This document shows, one piece after another, positions 1 to 5,852 of a DNA stretch of 6,829 nt (its first letter is position 1; every line of letters starts with the position of its first letter). The translations under genes and the position numbers were made by a program. The stretch spans positions 2,308 through 9,136 of the forward strand of contig DCTU01000274.1 of the NCBI GenBank assembly GCA_002329445.1. The letters are read 5' to 3'. Under the pieces are notes generated by a model. The model saw only the letters and a list, made by a program, of their open reading frames with translations. It had not been told where the DNA came from and did no database searches. Source of the stretch: a bacterium UBP9_UBA1432 (GTDB lineage Bacteria > Vulcanimicrobiota > Xenobia > Xenobiales > Xenobiaceae).

Positions 1-203
1 CAGGCCTCGACGCCTCCGATGCCCGGCAGGTTGAGGTCCAGCAGGACCAGGTCGGGGTGAGCCGACTCGAGCTGGGCCAGGGCCTCTTCCCCCGTGGCGG
101 CTTCGGCCACCACCTGCAGGTTCGGTCGGCCCTTCAAGAGCAGGGCCAGGCCCTCCCTGAACAGGGCATGGTCGTCCACCAGCATGACGCGGACTTGGGT
201 CAC
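1..203 (-). CDS. Response regulator, receiver domain N-terminal part (cut by window edge)
   Basis: The visible part is 67 codons of a CheY-like receiver domain, the phosphorylated half of a two-component regulator. It opens with VTQVRVMLVDDHALFREGL (GTG start): the acidic pair D10-D11 would bind Mg2+, and DDHALFREGL is typical of the NarL/FixJ class. The phosphoacceptor is D56 in the strand LVLLDLNLPG, followed by the usual PG and G-G-V-E. The rest of the receiver and any output domain lie beyond position 1. A LuxR-type HTH output is expected because the partner kinase is of the HisKA_3 class, but it cannot be seen. The GTG start overlaps the kinase stop codon by four bases (GTGA) and has a strong Shine-Dalgarno site 7 bases upstream, so the two genes are almost certainly translationally coupled and form a cognate pair. 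No defect is seen in the visible part. Confidence 0.93.
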   Translation of the reverse strand, partial: MTQVRVMLVDDHALFREGLALLLKGRPNLQVVAEAATGEEALAQLESAHPDLVLLDLNLPGIGGVEA

Positions 204-1774
204 TGCAATGCCTCCTGTCGCGGCTCCCGGGGTACGGACAGACTCACGCGGGTCCCGTGCCCAGGATCCGACCGGATGAGCAGTTCGCTTCCCAGCACGC
301 GGGCCCGATCCTGCATGTCTCGCAGGCCAAAGCTCTTGCGCAGGGGGTCCACCCCCGCAGCCTGGACATCGAAGCCGACCCCGTCGTCGCGAATCTCGAC
401 CGCCAGATGACCGTCCCGGGCTTCCAGTCGGACCAGCACCTCCTCGGCCTGTGAGTGCTTCAAGGCGTTGGTCACGGCTTCCTGGACCACCCGGAAGAGC
501 AGCACCTCGCGCTCGGGTTGAAGGTCGACCCGCCCCTCTACCTCCAGCCGGGCCCGGAAACCCGAACGACTCCCAAGGTCCTCCAGATAGGCGCGCAGGG
601 CTTGTGCGAAGGGGAGCTTCTCCAGCACCGTCGGACGCAGCTCCCACATCGTCTGGCGCAATTCGCGGATGGCCTGGCCCAGGCCGTCCTGGACCTCGCG
701 GACCTGGGAGGGGTCCAGACCCCCTTGCGCGGCGGCCGCTGCGACTTCCAGCCGAAGGCGGATGGCGGCCAGCGTCTGGGTCACGTTGTCGTGCAGGTGT
801 CGAGCCAACTGCCGCCGGGTCTCCTGCACGGCCAGGCTGCGCGCCCGGGCCAGCAGCAGCTCCTGGGTCTGGACCAGATCGGTCACGTCGCGCAGCAGGA
901 CCACCCAGCCCAGGAGGTCTCCTCGGACGGCCCGGATGGGACCCGCGACGGCGTCCAACAGCCGCGTCTCGAGGGTGATCCGGTGGGCCTGAGGTCGGTC
1001 GGGGTTCGGAGGCGGGGCCAGGGCCGACCAGGAGGCCGTCGTCGCCGAAAGGTCGGCGGCCAGCTTCTCGAAGCCCGCCCCGGCGTGGCCGACCTCCAGA
1101 TCTCCCAGGGCAACGCCTTCGAGCGCGCCCGGCGAAAGGCCCAGATGCTCGTGGAAGGCACCTCCGGTTCCCCGGATGCGCATGTCCTGATCCAGGACCA
1201 GGACGAAATCGGGAAGACAGCGCAGGACGGCCTCGTGTTGGGAGACAGCCACCTCCAGGGCCTGTCGATGGGCTTCCAGACGAACCCGCCCCTGATGGGC
1301 CATGGCTGCCACGACGCCGACCACGGCGAAACTGGCCGCGCTGACCAGGCTGTGTTCGAACAGAAAGGCGGGCCGGTCGGGTCCAGCCCGAGCCAGGACG
1401 TTGCCCAGATAGCTGGCAAAGGCCAGGGGCACGAAGAGCAGTCCGGGAAGTCCCAGCTCCAGGCATGCCAGGACGATGATCGCCAGATAGAAGAAGCCCA
1501 GCTCCTGGTGTGGTCCGATGGCCCGATCCAACCAGACCACGGCCAGAAGTCCCAGCGCCAGGACCATCGCATAGAAGAGCCTGGCCTTGCGGAAGAGCAG
1601 GCGCGGCGGCGAGGGTTCGAAGATGGACTCGAAGCCGGGGCGGGACGATCCTGGCATGCCACCCGGATTCGCCAACGAGCCGACGCGCCCTGGGAAGGGT
1701 GCCAGAGGAAGGAGGAAGAGGGCGGCGACTCCAAGACAGGAGCGATCCCGGGAGGTTCCGAACCAGTAGACCAT
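200..1774 (-). CDS. Membrane sensor histidine kinase, NarL/DegS (HisKA_3) class, with degenerate PAS
   Basis: This kinase should autophosphorylate on histidine and pass the phosphate to the regulator encoded just downstream. Residues are counted from the ATG at 1774 (524 aa). Four hydrophobic segments lie at about 67-83, 92-111, 111-128 and 141-160, a compact sensor block with very short loops. A PAS-like domain follows at about 177-296, starting near AVLRCLPDFVLVLDQD and ending LLGWVVLLRDVTDL. The HisKA_3 dimerisation domain has RHLHDNVTQTL, with H328 as probable phosphoacceptor. The HATPase domain has the N box (QEAVTNALKHS, N436), the G1 box (DDGVGF, 463-468), FGLRDM (482-487) and GHGT (505-508). 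The signal is unknown. The start is uncertain: a TTG at 1801 could extend it, while an ATG at 1657 (485 aa) keeps every domain and frees 115 bases for divergent promoters. Codons between 1774 and 1657 have lower GC at third positions (about 71%) than those just after (about 83%), which slightly favours 1657. Confidence 0.93.
   Translation of the reverse strand: MVYWFGTSRDRSCLGVAALFLLPLAPFPGRVGSLANPGGMPGSSRPGFESIFEPSPPRLLFRKARLFYAMVLALGLLAVVWLDRAIGPHQELGFFYLAIIVLACLELGLPGLLFVPLAFASYLGNVLARAGPDRPAFLFEHSLVSAASFAVVGVVAAMAHQGRVRLEAHRQALEVAVSQHEAVLRCLPDFVLVLDQDMRIRGTGGAFHEHLGLSPGALEGVALGDLEVGHAGAGFEKLAADLSATTASWSALAPPPNPDRPQAHRITLETRLLDAVAGPIRAVRGDLLGWVVLLRDVTDLVQTQELLLARARSLAVQETRRQLARHLHDNVTQTLAAIRLRLEVAAAAAQGGLDPSQVREVQDGLGQAIRELRQTMWELRPTVLEKLPFAQALRAYLEDLGSRSGFRARLEVEGRVDLQPEREVLLFRVVQEAVTNALKHSQAEEVLVRLEARDGHLAVEIRDDGVGFDVQAAGVDPLRKSFGLRDMQDRARVLGSELLIRSDPGHGTRVSLSVPREPRQEALQ
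211..216 (-). promoter_or_regulatory. Shine-Dalgarno site of the response regulator gene
   Basis: On the minus strand AGGAGG lies 7 bases upstream of the GTG at 203-201, inside the last codons of the kinase gene. This fixes the regulator start at the GTG, not at the ATG six codons later. That ATG codon lies within the first beta strand of the receiver, so starting there would remove part of the fold. Confidence 0.85.
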
Positions 1775-2108
1775 GACCGAGTCCCCGCCCCGCCGTTCCA
1801 ACTGGCTGCACCGTCACGGCTCGGAGCTCCTCCGAGGCGCCCTGCTGGGGCTGGTTGCGGGGATCGTCGTGTGCCTGGTGGCCTGGGAACCCTGCCCCCA
1901 GCCGCGAAGCGGTGACACCGAGCAGCAGGTGATCCGACAGTTCGGCCCTCCCGACGAAATCCTCGAGCGGCGAGGCCCCAAGGTCCCCGAGGGCCTGCTC
2001 ACCCTGAAGCGCCTGGTCTACCGATGCGGGCTTTTTGGAAGCACCCGGGTGGTCATCTACCTGGACTCGCGGGGAAACGTCGTGGACGTCGCCCACTCCG
2101 AGCCCTGA
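1773..2108 (+). CDS. Small membrane-anchored protein with BamE/SmpA-like domain
   Basis: This is a 111-residue protein not identified to family with certainty. A basic N-terminus (RRSNWLHRHGSELLRG) precedes one hydrophobic segment at about 20-38, so an N-in membrane anchor or uncleaved signal with the C-terminal domain outside is likely. There is no clear lipobox: the Cys at 41 follows W-E-P. The C-terminal part, T49-E-Q-Q-V-I-R-Q-F-G-P-P, then LKRLVYRCG, then STRVVIYLDSRGNVVDV, follows the helix, LG-x-P, strand, strand, G-x-V order of SmpA/OmlA (BamE-like) domains. In BamE this fold is a lipoprotein subunit of the outer-membrane assembly machine, but many small proteins of other roles share it, so no function is assigned. 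An in-frame TAG at 1767-1769 rules out a longer protein. The nearest purine-rich site, GGAGG at 1751-1755, is 17 bases from the ATG, which is farther than usual. It is divergent from the kinase gene. Confidence 0.72.
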   Translation: MTESPPRRSNWLHRHGSELLRGALLGLVAGIVVCLVAWEPCPQPRSGDTEQQVIRQFGPPDEILERRGPKVPEGLLTLKRLVYRCGLFGSTRVVIYLDSRGNVVDVAHSEP

Positions 2109-2186
2109 TCGCGTCGGGCAGGAGCAGGCCGGGCACGGTGGAATTGCCCACCTCGCCGTGTCTTGCGGCGGTACCTCTCCTCTTGA

Positions 2187-2199
2187 TTCTCCAGGAGAA
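2187..2199. promoter_or_regulatory. 13-base palindrome in the pckG leader (possible operator)
   Basis: TTCTCC-A-GGAGAA is a perfect 6+1+6 inverted repeat, 33 bases before the pckG start, in the 124-base gap between the BamE-like gene and pckG. It partly overlaps TTGATT (2183-2188), a possible but isolated -35-like hexamer with no good -10 partner. It could be an operator or chance. The rest of the gap holds only weak stems (for example GGTGG 2137-2141 with CCACC 2148-2152), and no clear terminator or promoter was found in it. Confidence 0.25.
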
Positions 2200-2223
2200 C
2201 CCCAGACATCACCCGATAGAAGT

Positions 2224-2227
2224 GGAG
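2224..2227 (+). promoter_or_regulatory. Shine-Dalgarno site fixing the pckG start
   Basis: GGAG ends 5 bases before the ATG at 2233. The reading frame stays open upstream to an ATG at 2035, but those 66 codons overlap the preceding gene, have no PEPCK similarity and are low-complexity in Gly, Ser and Pro. The site and the homology both support 2233. Confidence 0.75.
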
Positions 2228-2232
2228 CCCGA

Positions 2233-4074
2233 ATGAGCATCCAGAAAGCCCCGTCCCCGCCGACCTCCAACCCCCGACTCGTGGCCTGGGTCGACGAGAT
2301 TGCCCGGCTTTGCCGACCGGAGAGCATCCACTGGTGCGATGGCAGCCAGGAAGAGTATGACCGGTTGTGCCAGGAGATGGTCGACTCCGGAACCTTCATC
2401 GCCCTGAATCCCGAAAAGCGCCCCGGCAGCTTCCTCTGCCTGTCGGACCCGGATGACGTGGCCCGGGTCGAGGACCGCACCTTCGTGTGCACCCGGAACC
2501 GGGAAGATGCCGGCCCGAACAACAACTGGGTCGCCCCCGACGAGATGAAGGCCACCCTGACCGGCCTCTTCGACGGCTGCATGCAGGGCCGCACCCTGTA
2601 CGTGATCCCCTTCAGCATGGGCCCCCTGGGCTCGCGCATCGCCCAGATCGGCATCGAGATCACCGACAGCCCCTACGTGGTCACCAACATGCGGATCATG
2701 ACCCGGATGGGGCAGGCCGTCCTGGATGTTCTGGGCGAGAGCGGAGACTTCGTCCCCTGCCTGCACTCGGTGGGCGCCCCTTTGAAGCCCGGCCAGGCCG
2801 ACGTCCCCTGGCCCTGCAACAAGGACAACAAGTACATCGTCCACTTCCCCGAAGAACGCGCCATCTGGTCCTTTGGCAGCGGCTACGGCGGCAACGCCCT
2901 GCTGGGCAAGAAATGCCTGGCCCTGCGGATCGCCTCCCACATGGCCCGCCAGGAAGGCTGGATGGCCGAGCACATGCTGATCCTCGGGGTGGAAGCACCC
3001 GACGGCGAAAAGACCTACGTGGCTGCGGCCTTCCCCAGCGCCTGCGGCAAGACCAATTTTGCCATGATGATCCCCCCGGAGGGCTTCGAGGGCTGGAAGG
3101 TCTGGACGGTCGGAGACGACATCGCCTGGATCAAGCCCGGCGAGGACCAGCGCTTCTACGCCATCAACCCGGAAGCCGGCTTCTTCGGGGTGGCCCCGGG
3201 GACCTCGGATGCCTCCAATCCCAACGCCATGGCCTCCATCTGCAAGAACAGCATCTTCACCAACGTGGCCCTGACCCCCGACGGCGACGTCTGGTGGGAA
3301 GGGATGACCGAAGAGGCCCCCGAGCGGCTGACCGACTGGCGCGGCCAGGAGTGGACCCCCGGATGCGGCCGACCGGCCGCCCACCCCAACGCCCGCTTCA
3401 CCGCCCCGATCGCCCAGTGCCCCACCATCGACCCGGAGTGGGACAACCCGCAGGGCGTTCCGATCCAGGCCTTCATCTTCGGGGGCCGCGTCAGCCAGGA
3501 CATGCCCCTGGTCTTCCAGGCCTTCAACTGGAGCCACGGCGTCTACCTGGCGGCGACCATGGGCTCGGAGAAGACGGCCGCGGCGGCCGGCAAGGTCGGC
3601 GCCATCCGTCGTGACCCGATGGCCATGCTGCCGTTCTGCGGTTACCACATGGGCGACTATTTCGACCACTGGCTGGACATGGGCCGGGTCCACCCCGAAC
3701 CTCCCAGGATCTTCCGGGTGAACTGGTTCCTGAAGAAGGACGGGAAGTTCCTCTGGCCTGGCTTCGGCGAGAACATGCGGATCCTGAAGTGGGTCCTGGA
3801 CCGTGTCCACGGCCGTGGACACGCCGTCGAGAGCCCCATCGGCTGGATGCCGGACTATCAGGACCTGGACTGGACGGGGCTGGCCTTCAGCCAGGAACAG
3901 TTCGATGAACTCATGATCGTGGACCGCGAATCCTGGAAGGCCGAATCGCTGGCCCACGAAGAGATGTTCCTGCAGTTGCTTGAGCGTCTGCCGCAGGAGT
4001 TCTCCCTGGAGCGGCAGATGCTCCTGACCCGGCTGGTCCGCTCGGCTCCGAAGTGGCTTCCTCCCCATCCTTGA
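2233..4074 (+). CDS. pckG: Phosphoenolpyruvate carboxykinase (GTP-dependent)
   Basis: This cytosolic enzyme interconverts oxaloacetate plus GTP with phosphoenolpyruvate, CO2 and GDP. It is the entry step of gluconeogenesis and, in some bacteria, an anaplerotic route. The protein is 613 aa, the family's normal length, and is intact. The signature FPSACGKTN (267-275) holds the active-site Cys271 and the P-loop Lys273/Thr274. Other conserved elements are VARVEDRT (R78, substrate-binding arginine), FGSGYGGNALLGKKC (213-228, with Y218 and the lysine pair 226-227), HMLILG (H247), VGDDIAW (D295/D296, metal site) and FIFGGR (R419). The guanine pocket is WF-x6-F-x4-F (F499, F506, F511) within RVNWFLKKDGKFLWPGFGEN. 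The mobile lid is expected near the middle of the C-terminal half. The ATP-type PEPCK family lacks this signature, so the nucleotide assignment is firm. The gene stands alone: its upstream leader carries a small palindrome, and a GC hairpin follows the stop. The PAP2 gene 102 bases downstream has no metabolic link, so it is probably a separate unit or reached by read-through. Confidence 0.98.
   Translation: MSIQKAPSPPTSNPRLVAWVDEIARLCRPESIHWCDGSQEEYDRLCQEMVDSGTFIALNPEKRPGSFLCLSDPDDVARVEDRTFVCTRNREDAGPNNNWVAPDEMKATLTGLFDGCMQGRTLYVIPFSMGPLGSRIAQIGIEITDSPYVVTNMRIMTRMGQAVLDVLGESGDFVPCLHSVGAPLKPGQADVPWPCNKDNKYIVHFPEERAIWSFGSGYGGNALLGKKCLALRIASHMARQEGWMAEHMLILGVEAPDGEKTYVAAAFPSACGKTNFAMMIPPEGFEGWKVWTVGDDIAWIKPGEDQRFYAINPEAGFFGVAPGTSDASNPNAMASICKNSIFTNVALTPDGDVWWEGMTEEAPERLTDWRGQEWTPGCGRPAAHPNARFTAPIAQCPTIDPEWDNPQGVPIQAFIFGGRVSQDMPLVFQAFNWSHGVYLAATMGSEKTAAAAGKVGAIRRDPMAMLPFCGYHMGDYFDHWLDMGRVHPEPPRIFRVNWFLKKDGKFLWPGFGENMRILKWVLDRVHGRGHAVESPIGWMPDYQDLDWTGLAFSQEQFDELMIVDRESWKAESLAHEEMFLQLLERLPQEFSLERQMLLTRLVRSAPKWLPPHP
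3802..3823. repeat. Perfect 22-base palindrome inside pckG
   Basis: CGTGTCCACGG is followed directly by its exact reverse complement CCGTGGACACG, with no spacer and no mismatch. In frame it encodes R-V-H-G-R-G-H at about residues 524-530 of PckG, just after the GTP-pocket segment. Part of the symmetry may come from the repeated H-G-R-G-H coding sequence, but full 11+11 symmetry also needs matching synonymous choices. It could be a chance product, a cruciform-forming or protein-binding site, or one copy of a genome-wide palindromic repeat. The window has no second copy that I saw. Confidence 0.9.
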
Positions 4075-4115
4075 GGAGGTTCTGACCGGAGGGGTTGCTC
4101 CCGGGTCGCACGGCG

Positions 4116-4146
4116 GCCCGGGGGCGACCCGACCCCGCCCCCGGGC
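4116..4146 (+). terminator. GC-rich hairpin after pckG (terminator-like, no U tract)
   Basis: GCCCGGGGGCG (4116-4126) pairs perfectly with CGCCCCCGGGC (4136-4146) around a 9-base loop, giving an 11-bp, all-GC stem 41 bases after the pckG stop. The bases after it are TCAAACC, so the U run of a classical intrinsic terminator is missing on both strands. It may be a terminator of the U-less kind, a 3'-end stabiliser of pckG mRNA, or a leader structure for the PAP2 gene starting 30 bases later. Confidence 0.55.
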
Positions 4147-4176
4147 TCAAACCAACCCGACCCAGGGAGCGGAAGG

Positions 4177-4836
4177 ATGCCACCAGACCGACGAGACCTG
4201 TGGACCGGACTGACCCTGACCTTCCTGGCCCTCCTCCTCCTGGCCGGGATGGGCCAGGCTACGGTCGCCTTCTCGCCACTGGACGTCAAACTTCTGTGCG
4301 GCCTTCAAGCCTGGCGTGGTCCGACCATGAATGCCGCCGTGCGGTTGGTGACCGACCTGGGCAGCCCCCTGGTCTTGACGGGCCTGGTCGCCCTGGCAGG
4401 GCTGATGGGCTGGCCCTCCCGGGCCCCCGCCCAGCGCTTCGGGCCACTGGGGATCCTCCTGGCGGCCTCCCTGGTCAGCGCCGGCCTGAAAGAATGGTTT
4501 GCCCGTCCCCGCCCGGGGCCCGAGTTCGGCCCCCTGGTCCATGAACCACTGGCCAGCTTCCCCTCCGGGCACGCCATGCTGGCTTACTGCGTGTACGGAC
4601 TGCTGGCCTGGCAGGTCTGGCGCGCTCCGATTTCAGGTTTCTTGAAGGCCAGCCTGGTCGCCCTGTTGACTTCGCTGGTGGTGGGGATCGGACTCAGCCG
4701 GGTCTACCTGGCAGCCCACTACCCCAGCGATGTGGTCGCAGGCTTCGCCGCAGGAGTCCCGCTCCTGTGGCTGGCCACCGTCCTGCTCCGAAGTCCGCGA
4801 GCGACCCGCGATCCTCAGGAAGCGCAGCGCCGATAG
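4177..4836 (+). CDS. PAP2-family membrane phosphatase (lipid phosphate phosphatase-like)
   Basis: This 219-aa integral membrane protein has the three-part acid phosphatase signature of the PAP2 superfamily: K105-x6-R112-P (KEWFARPRP), PSGH (129-132, with H132) and S174-R-x5-H181-x3-D185 (SRVYLAAHYPSD). H181 is the expected nucleophile that forms the phosphohistidine, and H132 is the proton donor. Hydrophobic segments lie at about 12-31, 60-78, 90-104, 133-148, 156-173 and 186-204, matching the six-helix layout of the family, with the active site facing the periplasm. Substrates in the family include phosphatidate, phosphatidylglycerol phosphate and undecaprenyl diphosphate. The sequence does not decide between them, and no fused domain helps. 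The start is supported by GGGAG (4165-4169), 7 bases upstream. The 3' end overlaps the convergent methyltransferase gene by 22 bases. Confidence 0.96.
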   Translation: MPPDRRDLWTGLTLTFLALLLLAGMGQATVAFSPLDVKLLCGLQAWRGPTMNAAVRLVTDLGSPLVLTGLVALAGLMGWPSRAPAQRFGPLGILLAASLVSAGLKEWFARPRPGPEFGPLVHEPLASFPSGHAMLAYCVYGLLAWQVWRAPISGFLKASLVALLTSLVVGIGLSRVYLAAHYPSDVVAGFAAGVPLLWLATVLLRSPRATRDPQEAQRR

Positions 4837-5822
4837 ACCAGGGTGAAGTTCCGCACGTGCTCCGGGCCCAATTGCCCCACCTCCTCGACCGCAAGCCCCT
4901 TCAACCACTCGGCCACCTGTCCCCGGGTCGGGTTGTAGCGGGGATCCGGAGCCAGGAACATCCCGTAGAACAACCTCTCTCCCATCCGAGCCCGCCCCCG
5001 ATCCGTCCGCAGATCGGCTTCGGTGGTCGGGAAGTCGTCGGGCAGGGTCACCACCAGGAAGCCCCCCGGCTTCAAGGCCGCCACGGCCCGTCCCAGGGCC
5101 TGTTCGGGCGACTCGCAATAGGACAGGGAGCGATGGAACAGGGCCACGTCGAACCGGGACTCGTAGCGACAGTCCTCGGCGGTTCCCACCACGATGACCG
5201 CCCGGGTCGACCTTTCGGCTTCCCGGGCGCACTCGTAGTCGGCCTCCAGGCCGGTCGGCTCGACCAGGGGGTGAACCCGTCGCAGGATCTCCAGGCCGTG
5301 CCCACAACCGCAGCCGAACTCCAGCAGACGCCCTCCCGCAGTCAGGACGGACTGCACCTCGGGGATCCTGGGCAACTGGTGAAGCAGCAGGTCCTGGTAG
5401 GACGAGCGCACCACCTGGGCCATCTGCTGGTGCAGCGAGAAACGCGACTCGGGTGGAGCCGTGCCCCGGAAGACGGCCTCAAGGGTCTCACAGACGCGGT
5501 TGGACACCTGGACCAGGGCCCCGGCCCAGGGCCCCCCGGCCTCCAGGGCTTCAGCGACTCCGCTCGCCAACGAGTAACGGCCCTCGGCGTCCTGGTCCAG
5601 GATCTCGTAGGCGTTGGCCGCACGACACCAGACGCCGACATAGTCCTGTTCGAAGCCCAGGCGTTCGGCCAGTTCCCAGACGGGCAGGGCCGCCTCCTGG
5701 AGCGCCCGGAAGAACCCCAACTCGCTGCCCAGGTGAAGCACCCACGTCCCCCAGAAGCCGACGAAGAAGCCGTCAAACTGCGCCACCCGCTCGTGACCGA
5801 TTTGGGAATTTGCCGTCTGCAA
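4815..5822 (-). CDS. SAM-dependent methyltransferase with N-terminal winged-helix-like domain
   Basis: This 335-aa class I methyltransferase has a Rossmann core after a helical N-terminal domain. Residues 10-95 (RVAQFDGFFVGFWGTWVLHLGSEL, then LPVWELAERLGFEQDYVGVW, then GRYSLASG) follow the pattern of the dimerisation/winged-helix domain of small-molecule O-methyltransferases, as in Rv2258c-like proteins. Motif I is RLLEFGCGCGHGLEIL (165-180), the acidic residue after strand 2 is E193 in PTGLEADYE, motif II-like is FDVALFHRSLSYCESPEQAL (224-243), and LKPGGFLVVTLP (250-261) is the post-motif III strand. There is no NPPY or DPPY, so a DNA adenine methylase is unlikely. The substrate is unknown. 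Translation begins at TTG (5822), fixed by a perfect SD 8 bases upstream. It lies 30 bases after the upstream gene on the same strand, so the two are probably one operon. Its 3' end overlaps the PAP2 gene. Confidence 0.93.
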   Translation of the reverse strand: MQTANSQIGHERVAQFDGFFVGFWGTWVLHLGSELGFFRALQEAALPVWELAERLGFEQDYVGVWCRAANAYEILDQDAEGRYSLASGVAEALEAGGPWAGALVQVSNRVCETLEAVFRGTAPPESRFSLHQQMAQVVRSSYQDLLLHQLPRIPEVQSVLTAGGRLLEFGCGCGHGLEILRRVHPLVEPTGLEADYECAREAERSTRAVIVVGTAEDCRYESRFDVALFHRSLSYCESPEQALGRAVAALKPGGFLVVTLPDDFPTTEADLRTDRGRARMGERLFYGMFLAPDPRYNPTRGQVAEWLKGLAVEEVGQLGPEHVRNFTLVYRRCAS

Positions 5823-5830
5823 CGATGCGG

Positions 5831-5838
5831 ACCTCCTT
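5831..5838 (-). promoter_or_regulatory. Perfect Shine-Dalgarno site fixing a TTG start
   Basis: AAGGAGGT on the minus strand is fully complementary to the anti-SD core and sits 8 bases before the TTG at 5822-5820, in the 30-base gap after the upstream gene. No ATG or GTG in frame competes near it, so the rare TTG start is well supported. Confidence 0.88.
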
Positions 5839-5852
5839 GCCTGTGAGAAGTT

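Noticed and set aside
455..1915. Open frame of 486 codons on the plus strand opposite the kinase
   Set aside because: The translation is low-complexity (Gln, Gly and Asp rich) with no motif, while the kinase frame carries complete HisKA_3 and HATPase motifs. It is an antisense shadow of high-GC coding DNA.
2134..2160. Terminator hairpin after the BamE-like gene (CACGGTGG with CCA and CCGTG)
   Set aside because: The stem is broken by a 5-base bulge, and no T run follows. It does not exceed what GC-rich DNA gives by chance.
2183..2222. Sigma-70-type promoter before pckG (TTGATT with a TAGAAG-like -10)
   Set aside because: At 16-18 base spacing no hexamer resembles TATAAT, and the best -10-like hexamer is 28 bases from the -35-like one. 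The match is too weak to call.
2035..2232. N-terminal extension of pckG by 66 codons
   Set aside because: It overlaps the preceding gene, lacks family similarity and has no SD, whereas GGAG sits 5 bases before the ATG at 2233.
2209..4068. Open frame of 619 codons on the minus strand opposite pckG
   Set aside because: It mirrors the G/C-ending codons of pckG, and the translation is rich in His, Gly, Asp and Val with no domain. The PEPCK on the other strand is certain.
4815..5822. DNA methyltransferase of a restriction or BREX system
   Set aside because: There is no NPPY/DPPY (adenine or N4-cytosine) or PCQ (C5) motif. The fold layout is that of a small-molecule methyltransferase.
4767..5846. 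Open frame of 359 codons on the plus strand opposite the methyltransferase
   Set aside because: The methyltransferase frame has all SAM-binding motifs and a perfect SD. This one has neither a domain nor a ribosome binding site.
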